Assembly: GCA_001787035.1 (NCBI GenBank)
Contig: MFUY01000015.1
Coordinates: forward strand, 1-29,989
Source of the DNA: Candidatus Nomurabacteria bacterium RIFCSPLOWO2_01_FULL_41_12
GTDB taxonomy: Bacteria; Patescibacteriota; Minisyncoccia; Phycocordibacterales; UBA9973
Length of the DNA: 29,989 nucleotides
Reading direction: 5' to 3'
The notes below the pieces were generated by a model, which was not told the DNA's origin, did not search any database, and saw only the letters and a program-made list of their open reading frames with translations. Below, one piece after another: positions 7,462 through 15,808 of this stretch; position 1 is the stretch's first letter; every line of letters starts with the position of its first letter. Made by a program: the position numbers and the translations under genes.

Positions 7462-8855
7462 ACGAATTAAAAGAAAAGTGCGGAATCGTAGGAATATACG
7501 GACATGATTTGCCGGTCTCAAAACTGTGCTTTTTCTCTTTATTCGCGCTCCAGCACCGCGGACAGGAAGCTTCCGGTATCACCACAAGCGACGGAAAAAA
7601 CATGTATACTCATAAAGGTGCCGGGCTGGTAGCGCAAGCTTATACAGAAAAAAACATAAAAGACCTGAAAGGATATGTGGGTATAGGGCATAATAGATAT
7701 TCAACATCAGGTGGAAAAGCCCTTGACCATGCTCAACCAGTCATAAACAAGGATAATACTTTCGCTCTAGCGCACAATGGCAATTTACCTAGCGTAAAAG
7801 CTCTACAAAATTTTCTTTCTGCGCATAAAATTTTGCAAAAAAATAGAACTGATTCGGAATTAATAGCCGATGCTATTGGTTTTTATATAAAAGAAGGCGA
7901 GTCTCTGCCAAAAGCAGTTGCCGAAGTTTTTCCGCTTTTAACTGGAGCTTTTTCCCTTGTGATGATGGATAAAGATACGCTAGTAGCAGTACGAGATGAA
8001 TACGGAATGCGGCCGCTTTGCTTAGGAAAAAGAGGTGGGGGCTACATCGTGGCATCAGAGACGTGCGCGCTTTACACCATAGCCGCGAACTTCGTCCGAG
8101 AGGTGAAACCAGGTGAAATGATTGTTATAAATAAAAATGGATTAAAAAGCATTAGATTGGCAGAAGCAAACCCAAAACATGATGTTTTTGAATATGTTTA
8201 TTTTTCTAGACAAGACAGTGTGCTGGAAGGGAAACTTGTTTATGAAGTTAGAAAAAACTTCGGCAAAACTTTAGCCCACGAGTATAAACCTAAAGTTGAT
8301 ATAGTGGTGCCTATACCAGATACCGCTTTCCCAGTGGCCATAGGATATAGCCAAGTATCTGGAATACCCCTTGAAATGGCCTTGGTAAAAAACCGCTACG
8401 TGCACCGTACATTTATTGAGCCTGATCAGGAATCACGCCGGAATAGTGTTGCCTTGAAACTTATACCACTCCACAAAACACTCAAAGGAAAGCGTATTAT
8501 AGTGATTGATGACTCAATTGTCCGGGGAAACACCAGCAGGAAACTCGTGAAGAGGCTTTTCAAGGCCGGCGCAAAAGAAGTGCATTTCCTGGTGTCATCA
8601 CCACCGGTTCGCTTCCCTGATTTTTACGGTATTGATACACCAATGCAAAAAGAACTTATTGCTTCTAATAAAACAATAGAAGAAATAAGAAAATTCCTTG
8701 GTGCTACTTCGCTTCACTATTTATCTCTTGATGGATTAATAAAGTCTATCGGTTTGCCAAAGGAACATCTTTGCACTTCTTTTTTTACAGGCGAGTATCC
8801 GATTGATTTAAAAGAGCGCAAAAATGAAATAAATTATGACGTCCCAAAAGACTAA
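7458..8855 (+). CDS. purF: amidophosphoribosyltransferase
   Basis: The first committed step: PRPP plus glutamine gives phosphoribosylamine. The protein has 465 aa. A seven-residue leader precedes C8 (KCGIVGIYG), the expected N-terminal nucleophile after processing. The Ntn glutaminase motifs GHNRYST (77-83) and AHNGNL are present. The phosphoribosyltransferase PRPP loop is RIIVIDDSIVRGNTSR (346-361). The Cys ligands of the 4Fe-4S cluster of the Bacillus type are largely absent: FPDFYGID has Asp for Cys, LCTSFFTGEYP keeps one of two, and the position before FEYVYFSRQDS is Asp. A cluster-free, E. coli-like enzyme is expected. The start overlaps purQ by 4 nt and the end overlaps purN by 20 nt, so translation is probably coupled. 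Confidence 0.96.
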   Translation: MNELKEKCGIVGIYGHDLPVSKLCFFSLFALQHRGQEASGITTSDGKNMYTHKGAGLVAQAYTEKNIKDLKGYVGIGHNRYSTSGGKALDHAQPVINKDNTFALAHNGNLPSVKALQNFLSAHKILQKNRTDSELIADAIGFYIKEGESLPKAVAEVFPLLTGAFSLVMMDKDTLVAVRDEYGMRPLCLGKRGGGYIVASETCALYTIAANFVREVKPGEMIVINKNGLKSIRLAEANPKHDVFEYVYFSRQDSVLEGKLVYEVRKNFGKTLAHEYKPKVDIVVPIPDTAFPVAIGYSQVSGIPLEMALVKNRYVHRTFIEPDQESRRNSVALKLIPLHKTLKGKRIIVIDDSIVRGNTSRKLVKRLFKAGAKEVHFLVSSPPVRFPDFYGIDTPMQKELIASNKTIEEIRKFLGATSLHYLSLDGLIKSIGLPKEHLCTSFFTGEYPIDLKERKNEINYDVPKD

Positions 8856-9462
8856 AATACAACTAGCTATTCTCATCTCCAACATCGGTACCGGCACCAA
8901 CTTGAAAGCTATAATTGATGGAGTGAGTACCGGTAAAATTAAAGCTGAAATTTGCGCCGTAATTTCTGACATTGTTGATGCCCCAGGGCTAGAACATGCC
9001 AGAGCGTATAATTTGGAAAGTGAAATCTGTCCAGCTAAAGAATCCCTATTACCACTTTTGCAAAAATTGAACCCCGATTATATTTGCCTCGCCGGCTGGA
9101 AACAAATTATCTTGGACGAAATCATAGATACTTTTCCAAATAGAATTCTAAACACTCACCCTGGCTTGATACCTGATAAAATGGAAGAGGTCGTGAAAAA
9201 TCCCGATGGTACGGATGCCTTATGGAACAAAGGGAAAATGACAAAGAAAGCGATGCAAAACTTTTTAGACAATCATGCCACTTATGCCGGTTGCACCAAT
9301 CATTTTCTGTCTCATGAATTTGATTTCGGCCCGGTTTTGGGCAGGTGTTTTGAAAAAATTGAGCCCGGGGATAGCGTTGAATCTTTATACGCAAGGCTGA
9401 AGAAAAAGGAAAATGAATTGTATGTAGAAGTTTTAGAAAAACTATGTTCTAAAGTTCGTTAG
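8836..9462 (+). CDS. purN: phosphoribosylglycinamide formyltransferase-like protein (divergent PurN)
   Basis: Likely transfers a formyl group from 10-formyl-THF to GAR. At 208 aa it matches PurN length. Visible features are an N-terminal strand ending in GTGTNLKAIIDG, the catalytic Asn and His in ILNTHPGLIP (N106, H108), and the Asp in HEFDFGPVLGR (D163). It is divergent: the usual HPSLLP is HPGLIP, and the stretch between His and Asp (KMEEVVKNPDGTDALWNKG onward) is longer and unlike the canonical HxxAL segment. The position between purF and purD supports the role. Another formyltransferase-fold activity cannot be excluded. The ATG at 8836 overlaps purF by 20 nt; no later Met is available before the first strand. 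Confidence 0.82.
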   Translation: MTSQKTKIQLAILISNIGTGTNLKAIIDGVSTGKIKAEICAVISDIVDAPGLEHARAYNLESEICPAKESLLPLLQKLNPDYICLAGWKQIILDEIIDTFPNRILNTHPGLIPDKMEEVVKNPDGTDALWNKGKMTKKAMQNFLDNHATYAGCTNHFLSHEFDFGPVLGRCFEKIEPGDSVESLYARLKKKENELYVEVLEKLCSKVR

Positions 9463-9467
9463 AACAT
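9444..9467. repeat. inverted repeat at the purN stop
   Basis: Perfect 9-nt arms ATGTTCTAA and TTAGAACAT surround a 6-nt loop and include the purN TAG. The arms share TTCTA/TAGAA with the palindromes at 1411 and 4853. TAGAAT at 9468-9473 follows at once, 6 nt before the purD ATG, and matches the -10-to-ATG spacing seen elsewhere. There is no T-run to support a terminator. Confidence 0.55.
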
Positions 9468-9479
9468 TAGAATAAGATT

Positions 9480-10811
9480 ATGGAACAGAAAAAATTAAAA
9501 ATCTTAATAATCGGTTCGGGGGGCAGGGAGCACGCGGTCGGATGGAAAGTGGCGCAGTCGCATAGAGCTGGACAGATTTTCTTTGCGCCAGGAAACGGAG
9601 GCACGCAAAATTTAGGAGTGAATGTGGATATCAAAGCAACTGATATAAAAAGACTTTTGGAATTTGCCAAGAAAGAAAAAATAGATTTGACGCTAGCTCT
9701 TCCTGATGACCCGCTGGCGCTAGGCATCGTTGATGAATTTATGAAACAGGGTCTGCGGATTTGGGGTCCGACTAGAGAGGCTGCAGAGCTTGAATGGTCC
9801 AAAGCATTTTCTAAAAATTTTATGCGCCGGCATAATTTGCCGACGGCAAAATTTGAAATATTCAATAATTTTGAAAAGGCAAAAGCATATGCCGAGGCAA
9901 GAAAAATGCCGATTGTTATAAAAGCCAGCGGCTTGGCGCTTGGAAAAGGTGTAATCATTGCGCAAACAAGAGAAGAAGCTGTTGAAGCACTTGAGAACAT
10001 GATGATAAAGAAAATTTTTGGCGCATCAGGCGAAGAAGTAGTGATAGAAGAATTTATGGAAGGTCCAGAGATTTCTATCCATGCTTTTTCTGACGGAAAA
10101 AGTTGTAAAATATTTCCGGCATCACAAGACCATAAGAAAATAGGTGAAAATGACACCGGACCGAATACGGGCGGCGTAGGTGCTATTGCTCCGCTTCCTT
10201 TCGTGGACAAAGAACTTTTTGAAATTATAGAAAACACTATAGTTGCCCCTGCAATTAAAGGTCTTGCTTCCGACAATACACCTTTCGTGGGTATTTTATA
10301 CCCAGGACTGATGCTCACCAAGGATGGCCCCAAACTGCTGGAATTCAATGCCCGTTTCGGTGATCCAGAAGCGCAAGTTTATATGCGGCTAATGGAAACT
10401 GATTTGTTAGATGTTGTTAATGCTTCTATTGACGGAGATCTTGAGAATCAGGAAATAAAATGGAGAAATACAAACAAACAATACTGCGCTTGCAATATAG
10501 TGCTTTGTTCTGCTGGATATCCGGGAAATTACCAGAAAGGGAAAATTATTTCCGGCATTGAAGAAGCGGAAATGCAGCCGGACATTGTGGTATTTCACGC
10601 CGGCACGAAAACAGAAAACGGCAAGCTTGTCACAAATGGGGGACGGGTACTCGGGGTTTCTGCTATCAGTAATACCTTAGAAGAAGCACTTAAAAAAGCC
10701 TACAAAGCCATAGAGAAAATTTCATTTGAAGGAATGCAATACAGAAAAGATATTGGACAAAAAGCCCTCGGCCATAGCTCGTCCACGGGCGAGGCTCTTT
10801 CATTAAAATAA
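9480..10811 (+). CDS. purD: phosphoribosylamine-glycine ligase (GARS)
   Basis: Joins phosphoribosylamine and glycine with ATP to form GAR. The protein has 443 aa and ATP-grasp architecture: the N-terminal domain begins KILIIGSGGREHAVGWK, the ATP-grasp domain includes PIVIKASGLALGKGV and EEVVIEEFMEGPEISI, the loop DHKKIGENDTGPNTGGVGA is diagnostic, and FNARFGDPEAQ is the family signature. The natural C-terminus YRKDIGQKAL is followed by an extra LGHSSSTGEALSLK encoded by a palindrome (10766-10794) related to one in purL, so about 14 residues look acquired. A TAGAAT box lies 6 nt before ATG; no Shine-Dalgarno is evident. Confidence 0.96.
   Translation: MEQKKLKILIIGSGGREHAVGWKVAQSHRAGQIFFAPGNGGTQNLGVNVDIKATDIKRLLEFAKKEKIDLTLALPDDPLALGIVDEFMKQGLRIWGPTREAAELEWSKAFSKNFMRRHNLPTAKFEIFNNFEKAKAYAEARKMPIVIKASGLALGKGVIIAQTREEAVEALENMMIKKIFGASGEEVVIEEFMEGPEISIHAFSDGKSCKIFPASQDHKKIGENDTGPNTGGVGAIAPLPFVDKELFEIIENTIVAPAIKGLASDNTPFVGILYPGLMLTKDGPKLLEFNARFGDPEAQVYMRLMETDLLDVVNASIDGDLENQEIKWRNTNKQYCACNIVLCSAGYPGNYQKGKIISGIEEAEMQPDIVVFHAGTKTENGKLVTNGGRVLGVSAISNTLEEALKKAYKAIEKISFEGMQYRKDIGQKALGHSSSTGEALSLK
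10766..10794. repeat. 29-nt palindromic element at the 3' end of purD, encoding LGHSSSTGEA
   Basis: It shares CCTCGGCC-A/G-TAGC and ACGGGCGAGG with the purL palindrome at 249-274. It is 3 nt longer, so the frame is kept with one added codon. It extends PurD beyond its usual end. A common mobile origin is inferred from similarity and identical reading frame. Confidence 0.65.
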
Positions 10812-10835
10812 AAAAAATGATAGTATAAGGAAACT

Positions 10836-11351
10836 ATGAAAAACCCAAAAATTGGCATAATTATGGGCTCCGATTCAGATTTGGAAATAATGGCTGATGC
10901 CGCAAAAGTACTTGAAGAATTCAGCGTTTCTTATGAGATTACGGTAGCCTCTGCGCATCGGTCACCGGAGATTGTCCATAAATATGTCACGAAGGCTCCC
11001 GCTCGCGGGCTTAAAATTATCATCGCTGGCGCAGGGGGCGCAGCGCATTTGGCGGGCGTCACCGCATCTTTGACGACCTTACCCGTAATCGGCATACCGA
11101 TAAAAACAAGAAATTTAGATGGGCTTGATTCTTTACTCTCCACCGTGGGTATGCCTCCGGGCGTGCCAGTAGCAACCGTCGGAATAAATGCCGGAAAAAA
11201 TGCAGGGCTCTTGGCCGTTCAAATGCTCGCATTAACCGACAAAAATCTGGAAAAGAAGCTGATTGCTTATAAAAAGAAAATGGGCAACGAAATAAAAACA
11301 AAAGGCGCAAAACTTCTAAAAATCGGATATAAAAAATATCTCAGTCAATAA
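10836..11351 (+). CDS. purE: N5-carboxyaminoimidazole ribonucleotide mutase
   Basis: Interconverts N5-CAIR and CAIR. The protein has 171 aa, the usual size of class I PurE. Motifs include GIIMGSDSD at the N-terminus, VASAHRSPE (catalytic His), IIAGAGGAAHLAGV and the loop LLSTVGMPPGVPVATVGI with NAGLLAVQML. Class I enzymes normally need PurK to make N5-CAIR, and no purK is seen in this window. The gene follows purD by 24 nt. Just before the ATG lies TATAAGGAAACT, which could be a -10 box (TATAAG, 6 nt upstream) or an AAGGA ribosome binding site. The sequence alone does not decide between them. Confidence 0.95.
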   Translation: MKNPKIGIIMGSDSDLEIMADAAKVLEEFSVSYEITVASAHRSPEIVHKYVTKAPARGLKIIIAGAGGAAHLAGVTASLTTLPVIGIPIKTRNLDGLDSLLSTVGMPPGVPVATVGINAGKNAGLLAVQMLALTDKNLEKKLIAYKKKMGNEIKTKGAKLLKIGYKKYLSQ

Positions 11352-11353
11352 TT

Positions 11354-12394
11354 ATGAGTGATCTTTACATAAAAGCTGGAGTTAATATTAAAAAAGGAAA
11401 CGAAGTTGTAAAAAGAATAAAGAGGCATGTCGCGTCCACCCACACAAAAATGGTATTAAAAAATATCGGGAGTTTTGGCGGTTTATATGACCTGGCGGAT
11501 ATAATAAAAAATTACAAAAACCCTGTTTTGGTGCAAAGCATTGACGGCGTGGGTACCAAGCTTTCTGTCGCCAAAATGATGAAAAAATACGATACAGTGG
11601 GAGAAGATATTGTGGGGCATAGTTGCGGAGATATCATCGCTATGGGAGCTCGTCCGATCACATTTCTTGATTATGTCGCCAATGAAACTCTCATTCCTAA
11701 AGAAATGGAAGCTATGGTGAAAGGTATGGCGAAAGCCTGCCATGAGGCCAAGGTGGCGCTTATCGGCGGCGAAACCGCGGAAATGCCCGGCACATATATG
11801 AAAGGGGAACACGACATCGCTGGGTGTATCACCGGCATAGTGGAAAAAGATAAAATTATCACGGGAGAAAAAATAAAAGAAAAAGATATCATTATGGGCT
11901 TTGCTTCAAATGGCTTGCATACCAACGGGTTTTCCTTGGCGCGCAAATTGATCTTTAAAACAGGAAAATATAGAATAAATGCGAGAGTTCCGGAATTAAA
12001 GGAAACAGTCGGCGAAGCGTTGCTGAAAGTGCATAAAAATTACACAAAACCAGTATTAAAAATCTTGGACTCTAACATAAAAATGCGGGGTATTGCGCAT
12101 ATCACTGGTGGAGGATTTATAGAAAATATTCCAAGAATTTTGCCGAAAAATCTTGATGCGGAAATTAAAAAAGGTTCATGGCCTATGTTACCGATTTTTC
12201 CTTTTATGCAAAAAATTGGTAATATAAGCGAGAAGGAAATGTACACTACTTTCAATATGGGTATCGGCCTTATGTTAATAGTCCCGACATCCGAGAAAAG
12301 AAATATTAATGAGATTCTGAAAAAACATAAAAATTATCGGGTTTACGAAATCGGAAAAATTATAAAAGGAAAAGGCGAAGTAATTTTGAAATAA
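11354..12394 (+). CDS. purM: phosphoribosylformylglycinamidine cyclo-ligase (AIR synthetase)
   Basis: Closes FGAM to AIR with ATP. At 346 aa it matches PurM. The N-terminal AGVNIKKGNEVVKRIK corresponds to the conserved AGVDI start. QSIDGVGTKLSVAKM, GHSCGDIIAMGARPITFLDY, IGGETAEMPGTY and FASNGLHTNGFSLAR are the AIRS-family active-site and nucleotide-binding motifs, with ITGGGFIENIPRILP in the C-terminal domain. It starts two bases after the purE stop and ends one base before the purC ATG, so the three genes are clearly co-translated. The protein is a homolog of the synthetase half of PurL upstream. Confidence 0.96.
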   Translation: MSDLYIKAGVNIKKGNEVVKRIKRHVASTHTKMVLKNIGSFGGLYDLADIIKNYKNPVLVQSIDGVGTKLSVAKMMKKYDTVGEDIVGHSCGDIIAMGARPITFLDYVANETLIPKEMEAMVKGMAKACHEAKVALIGGETAEMPGTYMKGEHDIAGCITGIVEKDKIITGEKIKEKDIIMGFASNGLHTNGFSLARKLIFKTGKYRINARVPELKETVGEALLKVHKNYTKPVLKILDSNIKMRGIAHITGGGFIENIPRILPKNLDAEIKKGSWPMLPIFPFMQKIGNISEKEMYTTFNMGIGLMLIVPTSEKRNINEILKKHKNYRVYEIGKIIKGKGEVILK

Positions 12395-12395
12395 A

Positions 12396-13328
12396 ATGAA
12401 TATACTTAAAGAAACAAATTTTAAAAATCTGGGAAAGAAATATACTGGTAAAGTGAGGGATGTTTATGTTCAGAAGGATAAAGTTATTTTGATTTCCACG
12501 GATAGATATTCGGCTTTTGACCGCAATTTAGCGCTTATACCCTGCAAAGGACAGGTATTGACGGAAGTAAGTAAATTTTGGTTTGAGCAGACAAAAGACA
12601 TTGTCCCGAATCATGTCATAGATTTTCCTGATCCAAATGTCGTTGTGGGGAAAAAATGTACGGTACTTCCTGTGGAAATGGTGGTGCGCGGATATATCAC
12701 CGGAGTGACGGGAACTTCCACTTGGACGCTATACCAAAAAGGAGAAAGAGATTTTGGAGATTTTGTTTTGCCTGACGGTATGCATAAAAATCAAAAACTG
12801 GATAAGCCGGTAATAACCCCTACTACAAAACATGAAGCTCATGACAGACCACTCACGAGCAAGATTATTTTGGAAGAAAAAATTATGACACCAGAAATTT
12901 GGCAAAAAGTTTCTGATATTGCCTTAAAACTTTTTGCCCGCGGACAGGAAGTGGCTTTAAAAAAGGGATTGATACTAGTAGACACAAAATACGAATTTGG
13001 ACTTACAGAAAATGGAGAAATAATCTTAATAGATGAAATCCACACGCCTGACTCTTCCAGATATTGGCAGGCGAAAACTTACCAAGAGCGTATTGCAAAT
13101 GGTCTGGAGCCTGAAAATTTTGATAAAGAATTCTTGCGCCTATGGTTTAAAGACAATTGCGACCCTTATAAAGATGAAAAGCTCCCGGAAGCTCCCGCAG
13201 ATATGGTGACGGAACTTTCCAGGAGATACATACAAATCTGCGAACAAATTACCGGCATTCCTTTTAAAATTGAATCTGGCGATATTGAAAAAAGAATAGA
13301 AAATAATTTACAAGCTTATAAAATCTAA
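12396..13328 (+). CDS. purC: phosphoribosylaminoimidazole-succinocarboxamide synthase
   Basis: SAICAR synthetase joins CAIR and aspartate with ATP. The protein has 310 aa, longer than the roughly 240-aa bacterial form and closer to the roughly 300-aa yeast Ade1-like form. GKVRDVYVQKDKVILISTDR, SAFDRNLALIPCKGQ, PVEMVVRGYITG, LVDTKYEFGL and LIDEIHTPDSSRYW are characteristic, followed by the helical C-terminus. It lies one base after purM and 6 nt before purB. Confidence 0.96.
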   Translation: MNILKETNFKNLGKKYTGKVRDVYVQKDKVILISTDRYSAFDRNLALIPCKGQVLTEVSKFWFEQTKDIVPNHVIDFPDPNVVVGKKCTVLPVEMVVRGYITGVTGTSTWTLYQKGERDFGDFVLPDGMHKNQKLDKPVITPTTKHEAHDRPLTSKIILEEKIMTPEIWQKVSDIALKLFARGQEVALKKGLILVDTKYEFGLTENGEIILIDEIHTPDSSRYWQAKTYQERIANGLEPENFDKEFLRLWFKDNCDPYKDEKLPEAPADMVTELSRRYIQICEQITGIPFKIESGDIEKRIENNLQAYKI

Positions 13329-13334
13329 AAATAT

Positions 13335-14693
13335 ATGACAACAAATGCCATAAATCCATTAGACGGAAGATATTTTGAAAAAACTCGGGCACTTGCGCCA
13401 TATTTTTCCGAACAAGCTCTGATGAAATACCGAATAATAGTGGAAGGGGAGTATTTGATTGCTCTTTCCCTCTCCGGTAAAACAAAATTAAGAAAATTCA
13501 ATAATGTTGAAATTAAAAAAATTAGAAATTTATACGAACTTTCTCTAAAAGATTTTAAGCGTATAAAAAATATAGAGAAAATCACTAATCATGATGTAAA
13601 GGCAGTGGAATATTTTTTAAAAGAGCGACTTTCTAAAACATCCCTGAAGGGAAGTATTGAATGGATTCATTTTGCGATTACTTCTGAAGACACAAATAAT
13701 ATCGCCTATGCTTTAATCCTTTCTGATGCTCTGGAAAAAATAATGATAGCCGGAATTAAAGAAATAATTTTAAACTTAAATAAATTGGCTGTTCAGTACA
13801 AAAACTTGCCAATGCTGGCTCGCACTCATGGACAGTCCGCCAGCCCTACGGCTTTTGGGAAAGAAATGAAGGTATTTTCTCATAGGTTAGAAAAAAGGTT
13901 AGAGGGTCTAAAAAGTATAAAGATAGAAGCAAAATTAAATGGTGCTACGGGAAATTACAATGCTCATATAGCCGCTTATCCGAGTGTTAACTGGCCAGAA
14001 TTTAGTAAAAAATTTATTGAAAGTTTTAATAAAGGACGTTCGCAAAAATTAGCGTGCAATCTTATTACCACTCAGATAGAATGCCATGATAGTTATGTAG
14101 CTATTTTTGATACATTAAGGAGAATAAATACAGTCTTGCTTGATTTCAATCAAGATATGTGGAGATATATTTCAGACGGTTGGGTAGGGCAAGTACCAAA
14201 AAAGAAAGAGACTGGTTCTTCTACCATGCCACACAAGATAAACCCGATTGATTTTGAAAATAGTGAAGGAAATTTAGGAATTGCCAACGCTCTTTTTGAA
14301 TTTTTTGCCCGCAAACTGCCCATTTCAAGATTGCAAAGAGACCTTTCAGATTCTACCGTGGAACGCGCATTTGGCACAGCTTTTGGACACACATATTTAG
14401 CTTATATTTCGCTTCTAAAAGGTTTAAGTAAAATAAGTGTAAATAAAGAAAAAATGAAGCAAGATCTGCTCGCTCATCCGGAAGTGATTACCGAAGCCAT
14501 TCAAACGATTCTACGGCGCGAGGGCGTTGAAATGCCGTATGAAAAATTAAAGCTTTTAACCCGAGGAAAACAAATTACGCTTGATAATATTCATAAATTC
14601 ATTGATACTCTAAAAGTTAGTGATAAAGTAAAAAAAGAATTAAAAAGAATCACACCTTTAAACTATATCGGCCTTGCCACAAAATTGGTATAA
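13335..14693 (+). CDS. purB: adenylosuccinate lyase
   Basis: Fumarase/aspartase-family lyase of 452 aa that splits SAICAR to AICAR and adenylosuccinate to AMP, each releasing fumarate. NPLDGRYFEKTRALAPYFSE is the typical N-terminus of the E. coli-like group. SEDTNNIAYALIL and ARTHGQSASPTAFGKEM are substrate-binding motifs, and the signature loop is GSSTMPHKINPIDFENSEG. It is the last gene of the purine run. The AICAR produced needs PurH, whose gene is not visible here and may lie outside the window. The extended -10 of the next gene overlaps the 3' end of this CDS. Confidence 0.96.
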   Translation: MTTNAINPLDGRYFEKTRALAPYFSEQALMKYRIIVEGEYLIALSLSGKTKLRKFNNVEIKKIRNLYELSLKDFKRIKNIEKITNHDVKAVEYFLKERLSKTSLKGSIEWIHFAITSEDTNNIAYALILSDALEKIMIAGIKEIILNLNKLAVQYKNLPMLARTHGQSASPTAFGKEMKVFSHRLEKRLEGLKSIKIEAKLNGATGNYNAHIAAYPSVNWPEFSKKFIESFNKGRSQKLACNLITTQIECHDSYVAIFDTLRRINTVLLDFNQDMWRYISDGWVGQVPKKKETGSSTMPHKINPIDFENSEGNLGIANALFEFFARKLPISRLQRDLSDSTVERAFGTAFGHTYLAYISLLKGLSKISVNKEKMKQDLLAHPEVITEAIQTILRREGVEMPYEKLKLLTRGKQITLDNIHKFIDTLKVSDKVKKELKRITPLNYIGLATKLV

Positions 14694-14694
14694 T
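14686..14694 (+). promoter_or_regulatory. extended -10 promoter for a leaderless start at 14702
   Basis: TGGTATAAT is a perfect extended -10 with 7 nt to the ATG, so transcription would begin at or next to the start codon. There is no convincing -35 at 17 nt and no Shine-Dalgarno. Confidence 0.65.
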
Positions 14695-14701
14695 AGGGAT
14701 A

Positions 14702-15529
14702 ATGAAGAAATTTTACATAACTTTACTATTAGCACTTTCCCTGCTACCTGTATGCAGAATATATGCACAGGCGACGAATGCCGGTTTTGTGCCGGGAAAT
14801 ATCTGGTATTCCATAGACCCATTTGAAGAAGGAGACAGGGTTAAAATATATACGGTACTCTTCAATCCAGACCAAAGGGAATTTTCCGGCACGGTGATAT
14901 TCTTTGATAAAGCTACTTTTCTGGGTAAGAAAGAATTCGCTGTGGGATCAAGGGGAGTAAAAGACATATCCATAGACTGGACGGCAACTGTAGGCGACCA
15001 CACTATTTTCGCTAAAATTGAAAATGCGAAATTTTTGATTTCCACAGGCAAATACGAAGAAGTATATTTATTCGGCAATCAGACTGAAGAAAGCAAGAGA
15101 AATGTGAGTAAAAAAATTATTCCGAAGACGCCTGCGGCTACTGACAATGGCTCAAAAGAAGGAATATTGGAAGCAAGTTCAAAATCAATAGAAAATTTAG
15201 GAAAATTAATTGAAGGAAAAACGCCAGACATAGTGGGCAAATCAATAATTTCCACCTCAAATACTATTGAGAGCTTTAGGGAAAATATCGGTAACTTTTC
15301 AGAAAATAGCAAAGAAGAAATAAAAAAAGAGCTTGCTGAAATCAAGAGCGAAAAAACAGGAAGTGAAAATGCTGGTTCTGCAAATAAACTGGAAAAACCA
15401 TTTAAATACGTAAAACTATTCCTCTTATCGCTGGTATCATTTATCTTTAATAATAAATTTGTCTTTTATGGATTGTCAGTTTTAATCGCATTTTTCCTGT
15501 TGCGATATATTTGGCGCCTGGTTTTCTAA
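14702..15529 (+). CDS. secreted protein with C-terminal membrane anchor (unknown function)
   Basis: 275 aa. A signal peptide is clear: MKK, a hydrophobic core YITLLLALSLLPV and a likely cut after IYAQA. Residues 28-115 are beta-rich and Ig/CARDB-like (GNIWYSIDPFEEGDRVKIY, then FSGTVIFFDKATFLGKKEF), the kind of extracellular adhesion or accessory fold often seen in envelope proteins. A long charged Ser/Lys/Glu linker (about 130-235) leads to one membrane segment near the end (FVFYGLSVLIAFFLLRYIW). It is probably exposed on the cell surface and anchored by its C-terminus. It precedes a small membrane protein and a PBP, which suggests a cell-envelope role. Not recognised as a named family. Confidence 0.8.
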   Translation: MKKFYITLLLALSLLPVCRIYAQATNAGFVPGNIWYSIDPFEEGDRVKIYTVLFNPDQREFSGTVIFFDKATFLGKKEFAVGSRGVKDISIDWTATVGDHTIFAKIENAKFLISTGKYEEVYLFGNQTEESKRNVSKKIIPKTPAATDNGSKEGILEASSKSIENLGKLIEGKTPDIVGKSIISTSNTIESFRENIGNFSENSKEEIKKELAEIKSEKTGSENAGSANKLEKPFKYVKLFLLSLVSFIFNNKFVFYGLSVLIAFFLLRYIWRLVF

Positions 15530-15540
15530 TATGTTAAGAT
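15511..15540 (+). promoter_or_regulatory. promoter for the small membrane protein/PBP genes
   Basis: TTGGCG at 15511-15516 and TAAGAT at 15535-15540 are 18 nt apart, with TG one base upstream of the -10. Six nt separate the -10 from the ATG at 15547, so a leaderless transcript is predicted. The -35 lies inside the end of the previous gene. Confidence 0.6.
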
Positions 15541-15546
15541 AAGGCT

Positions 15547-15807
15547 ATGAAATTGCGAATTCTAGCCTTTCTTATCTTGCTGATTTCAATTCTGGCTTTC
15601 CCCCTATGGGTATCTGCCATCTTGGCCTTATTGGGAATGATGTATTTTTATTTTTTCATAGAAGCCGTTATTTTATTTCTTATTTCAGATTTGCTTTATG
15701 GAGTGCCGGAGCTAAAATTTTTTAATATAGTTTTTGTTTCATTTTTTGCATCACTTGTAATTTTTATAATTTTAAAGCTGTTAAAAAAGAAATTGAGATT
15801 TAAATAA
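15547..15807 (+). CDS. small multi-pass membrane protein
   Basis: 86 aa, almost entirely hydrophobic, with about three membrane segments (LRILAFLILLISILAFPLW, then MMYFYFFIEAVILFLISDLLYG, then FFNIVFVSFFASLVIFIILKLL) and a basic C-terminal end KKKLRFK. The stop is one base before the PBP ATG, so the two are co-translated. Its place directly before a PBP2-type gene recalls the mreD-mrdA order, but 86 aa is only about half of MreD and I see no MreD motif. It is best left as an unknown membrane protein that may assist cell-wall synthesis. Confidence 0.75.
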   Translation: MKLRILAFLILLISILAFPLWVSAILALLGMMYFYFFIEAVILFLISDLLYGVPELKFFNIVFVSFFASLVIFIILKLLKKKLRFK

Positions 15808-15808
15808 A

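Noticed and set aside
9467..10348. Long minus-strand open frame of 293 codons opposite purD
   Set aside because: It is Ser/Ala/Phe-rich low-complexity translation with no family resemblance, antisense to a secure PurD; a codon-bias shadow.
10995..11012. GC-rich hairpin in purE (CCCGCTCGCGGG) as a palindromic insertion
   Set aside because: It encodes the conserved ARGLKIIIAGAGG segment of PurE; no insertion relative to the family.
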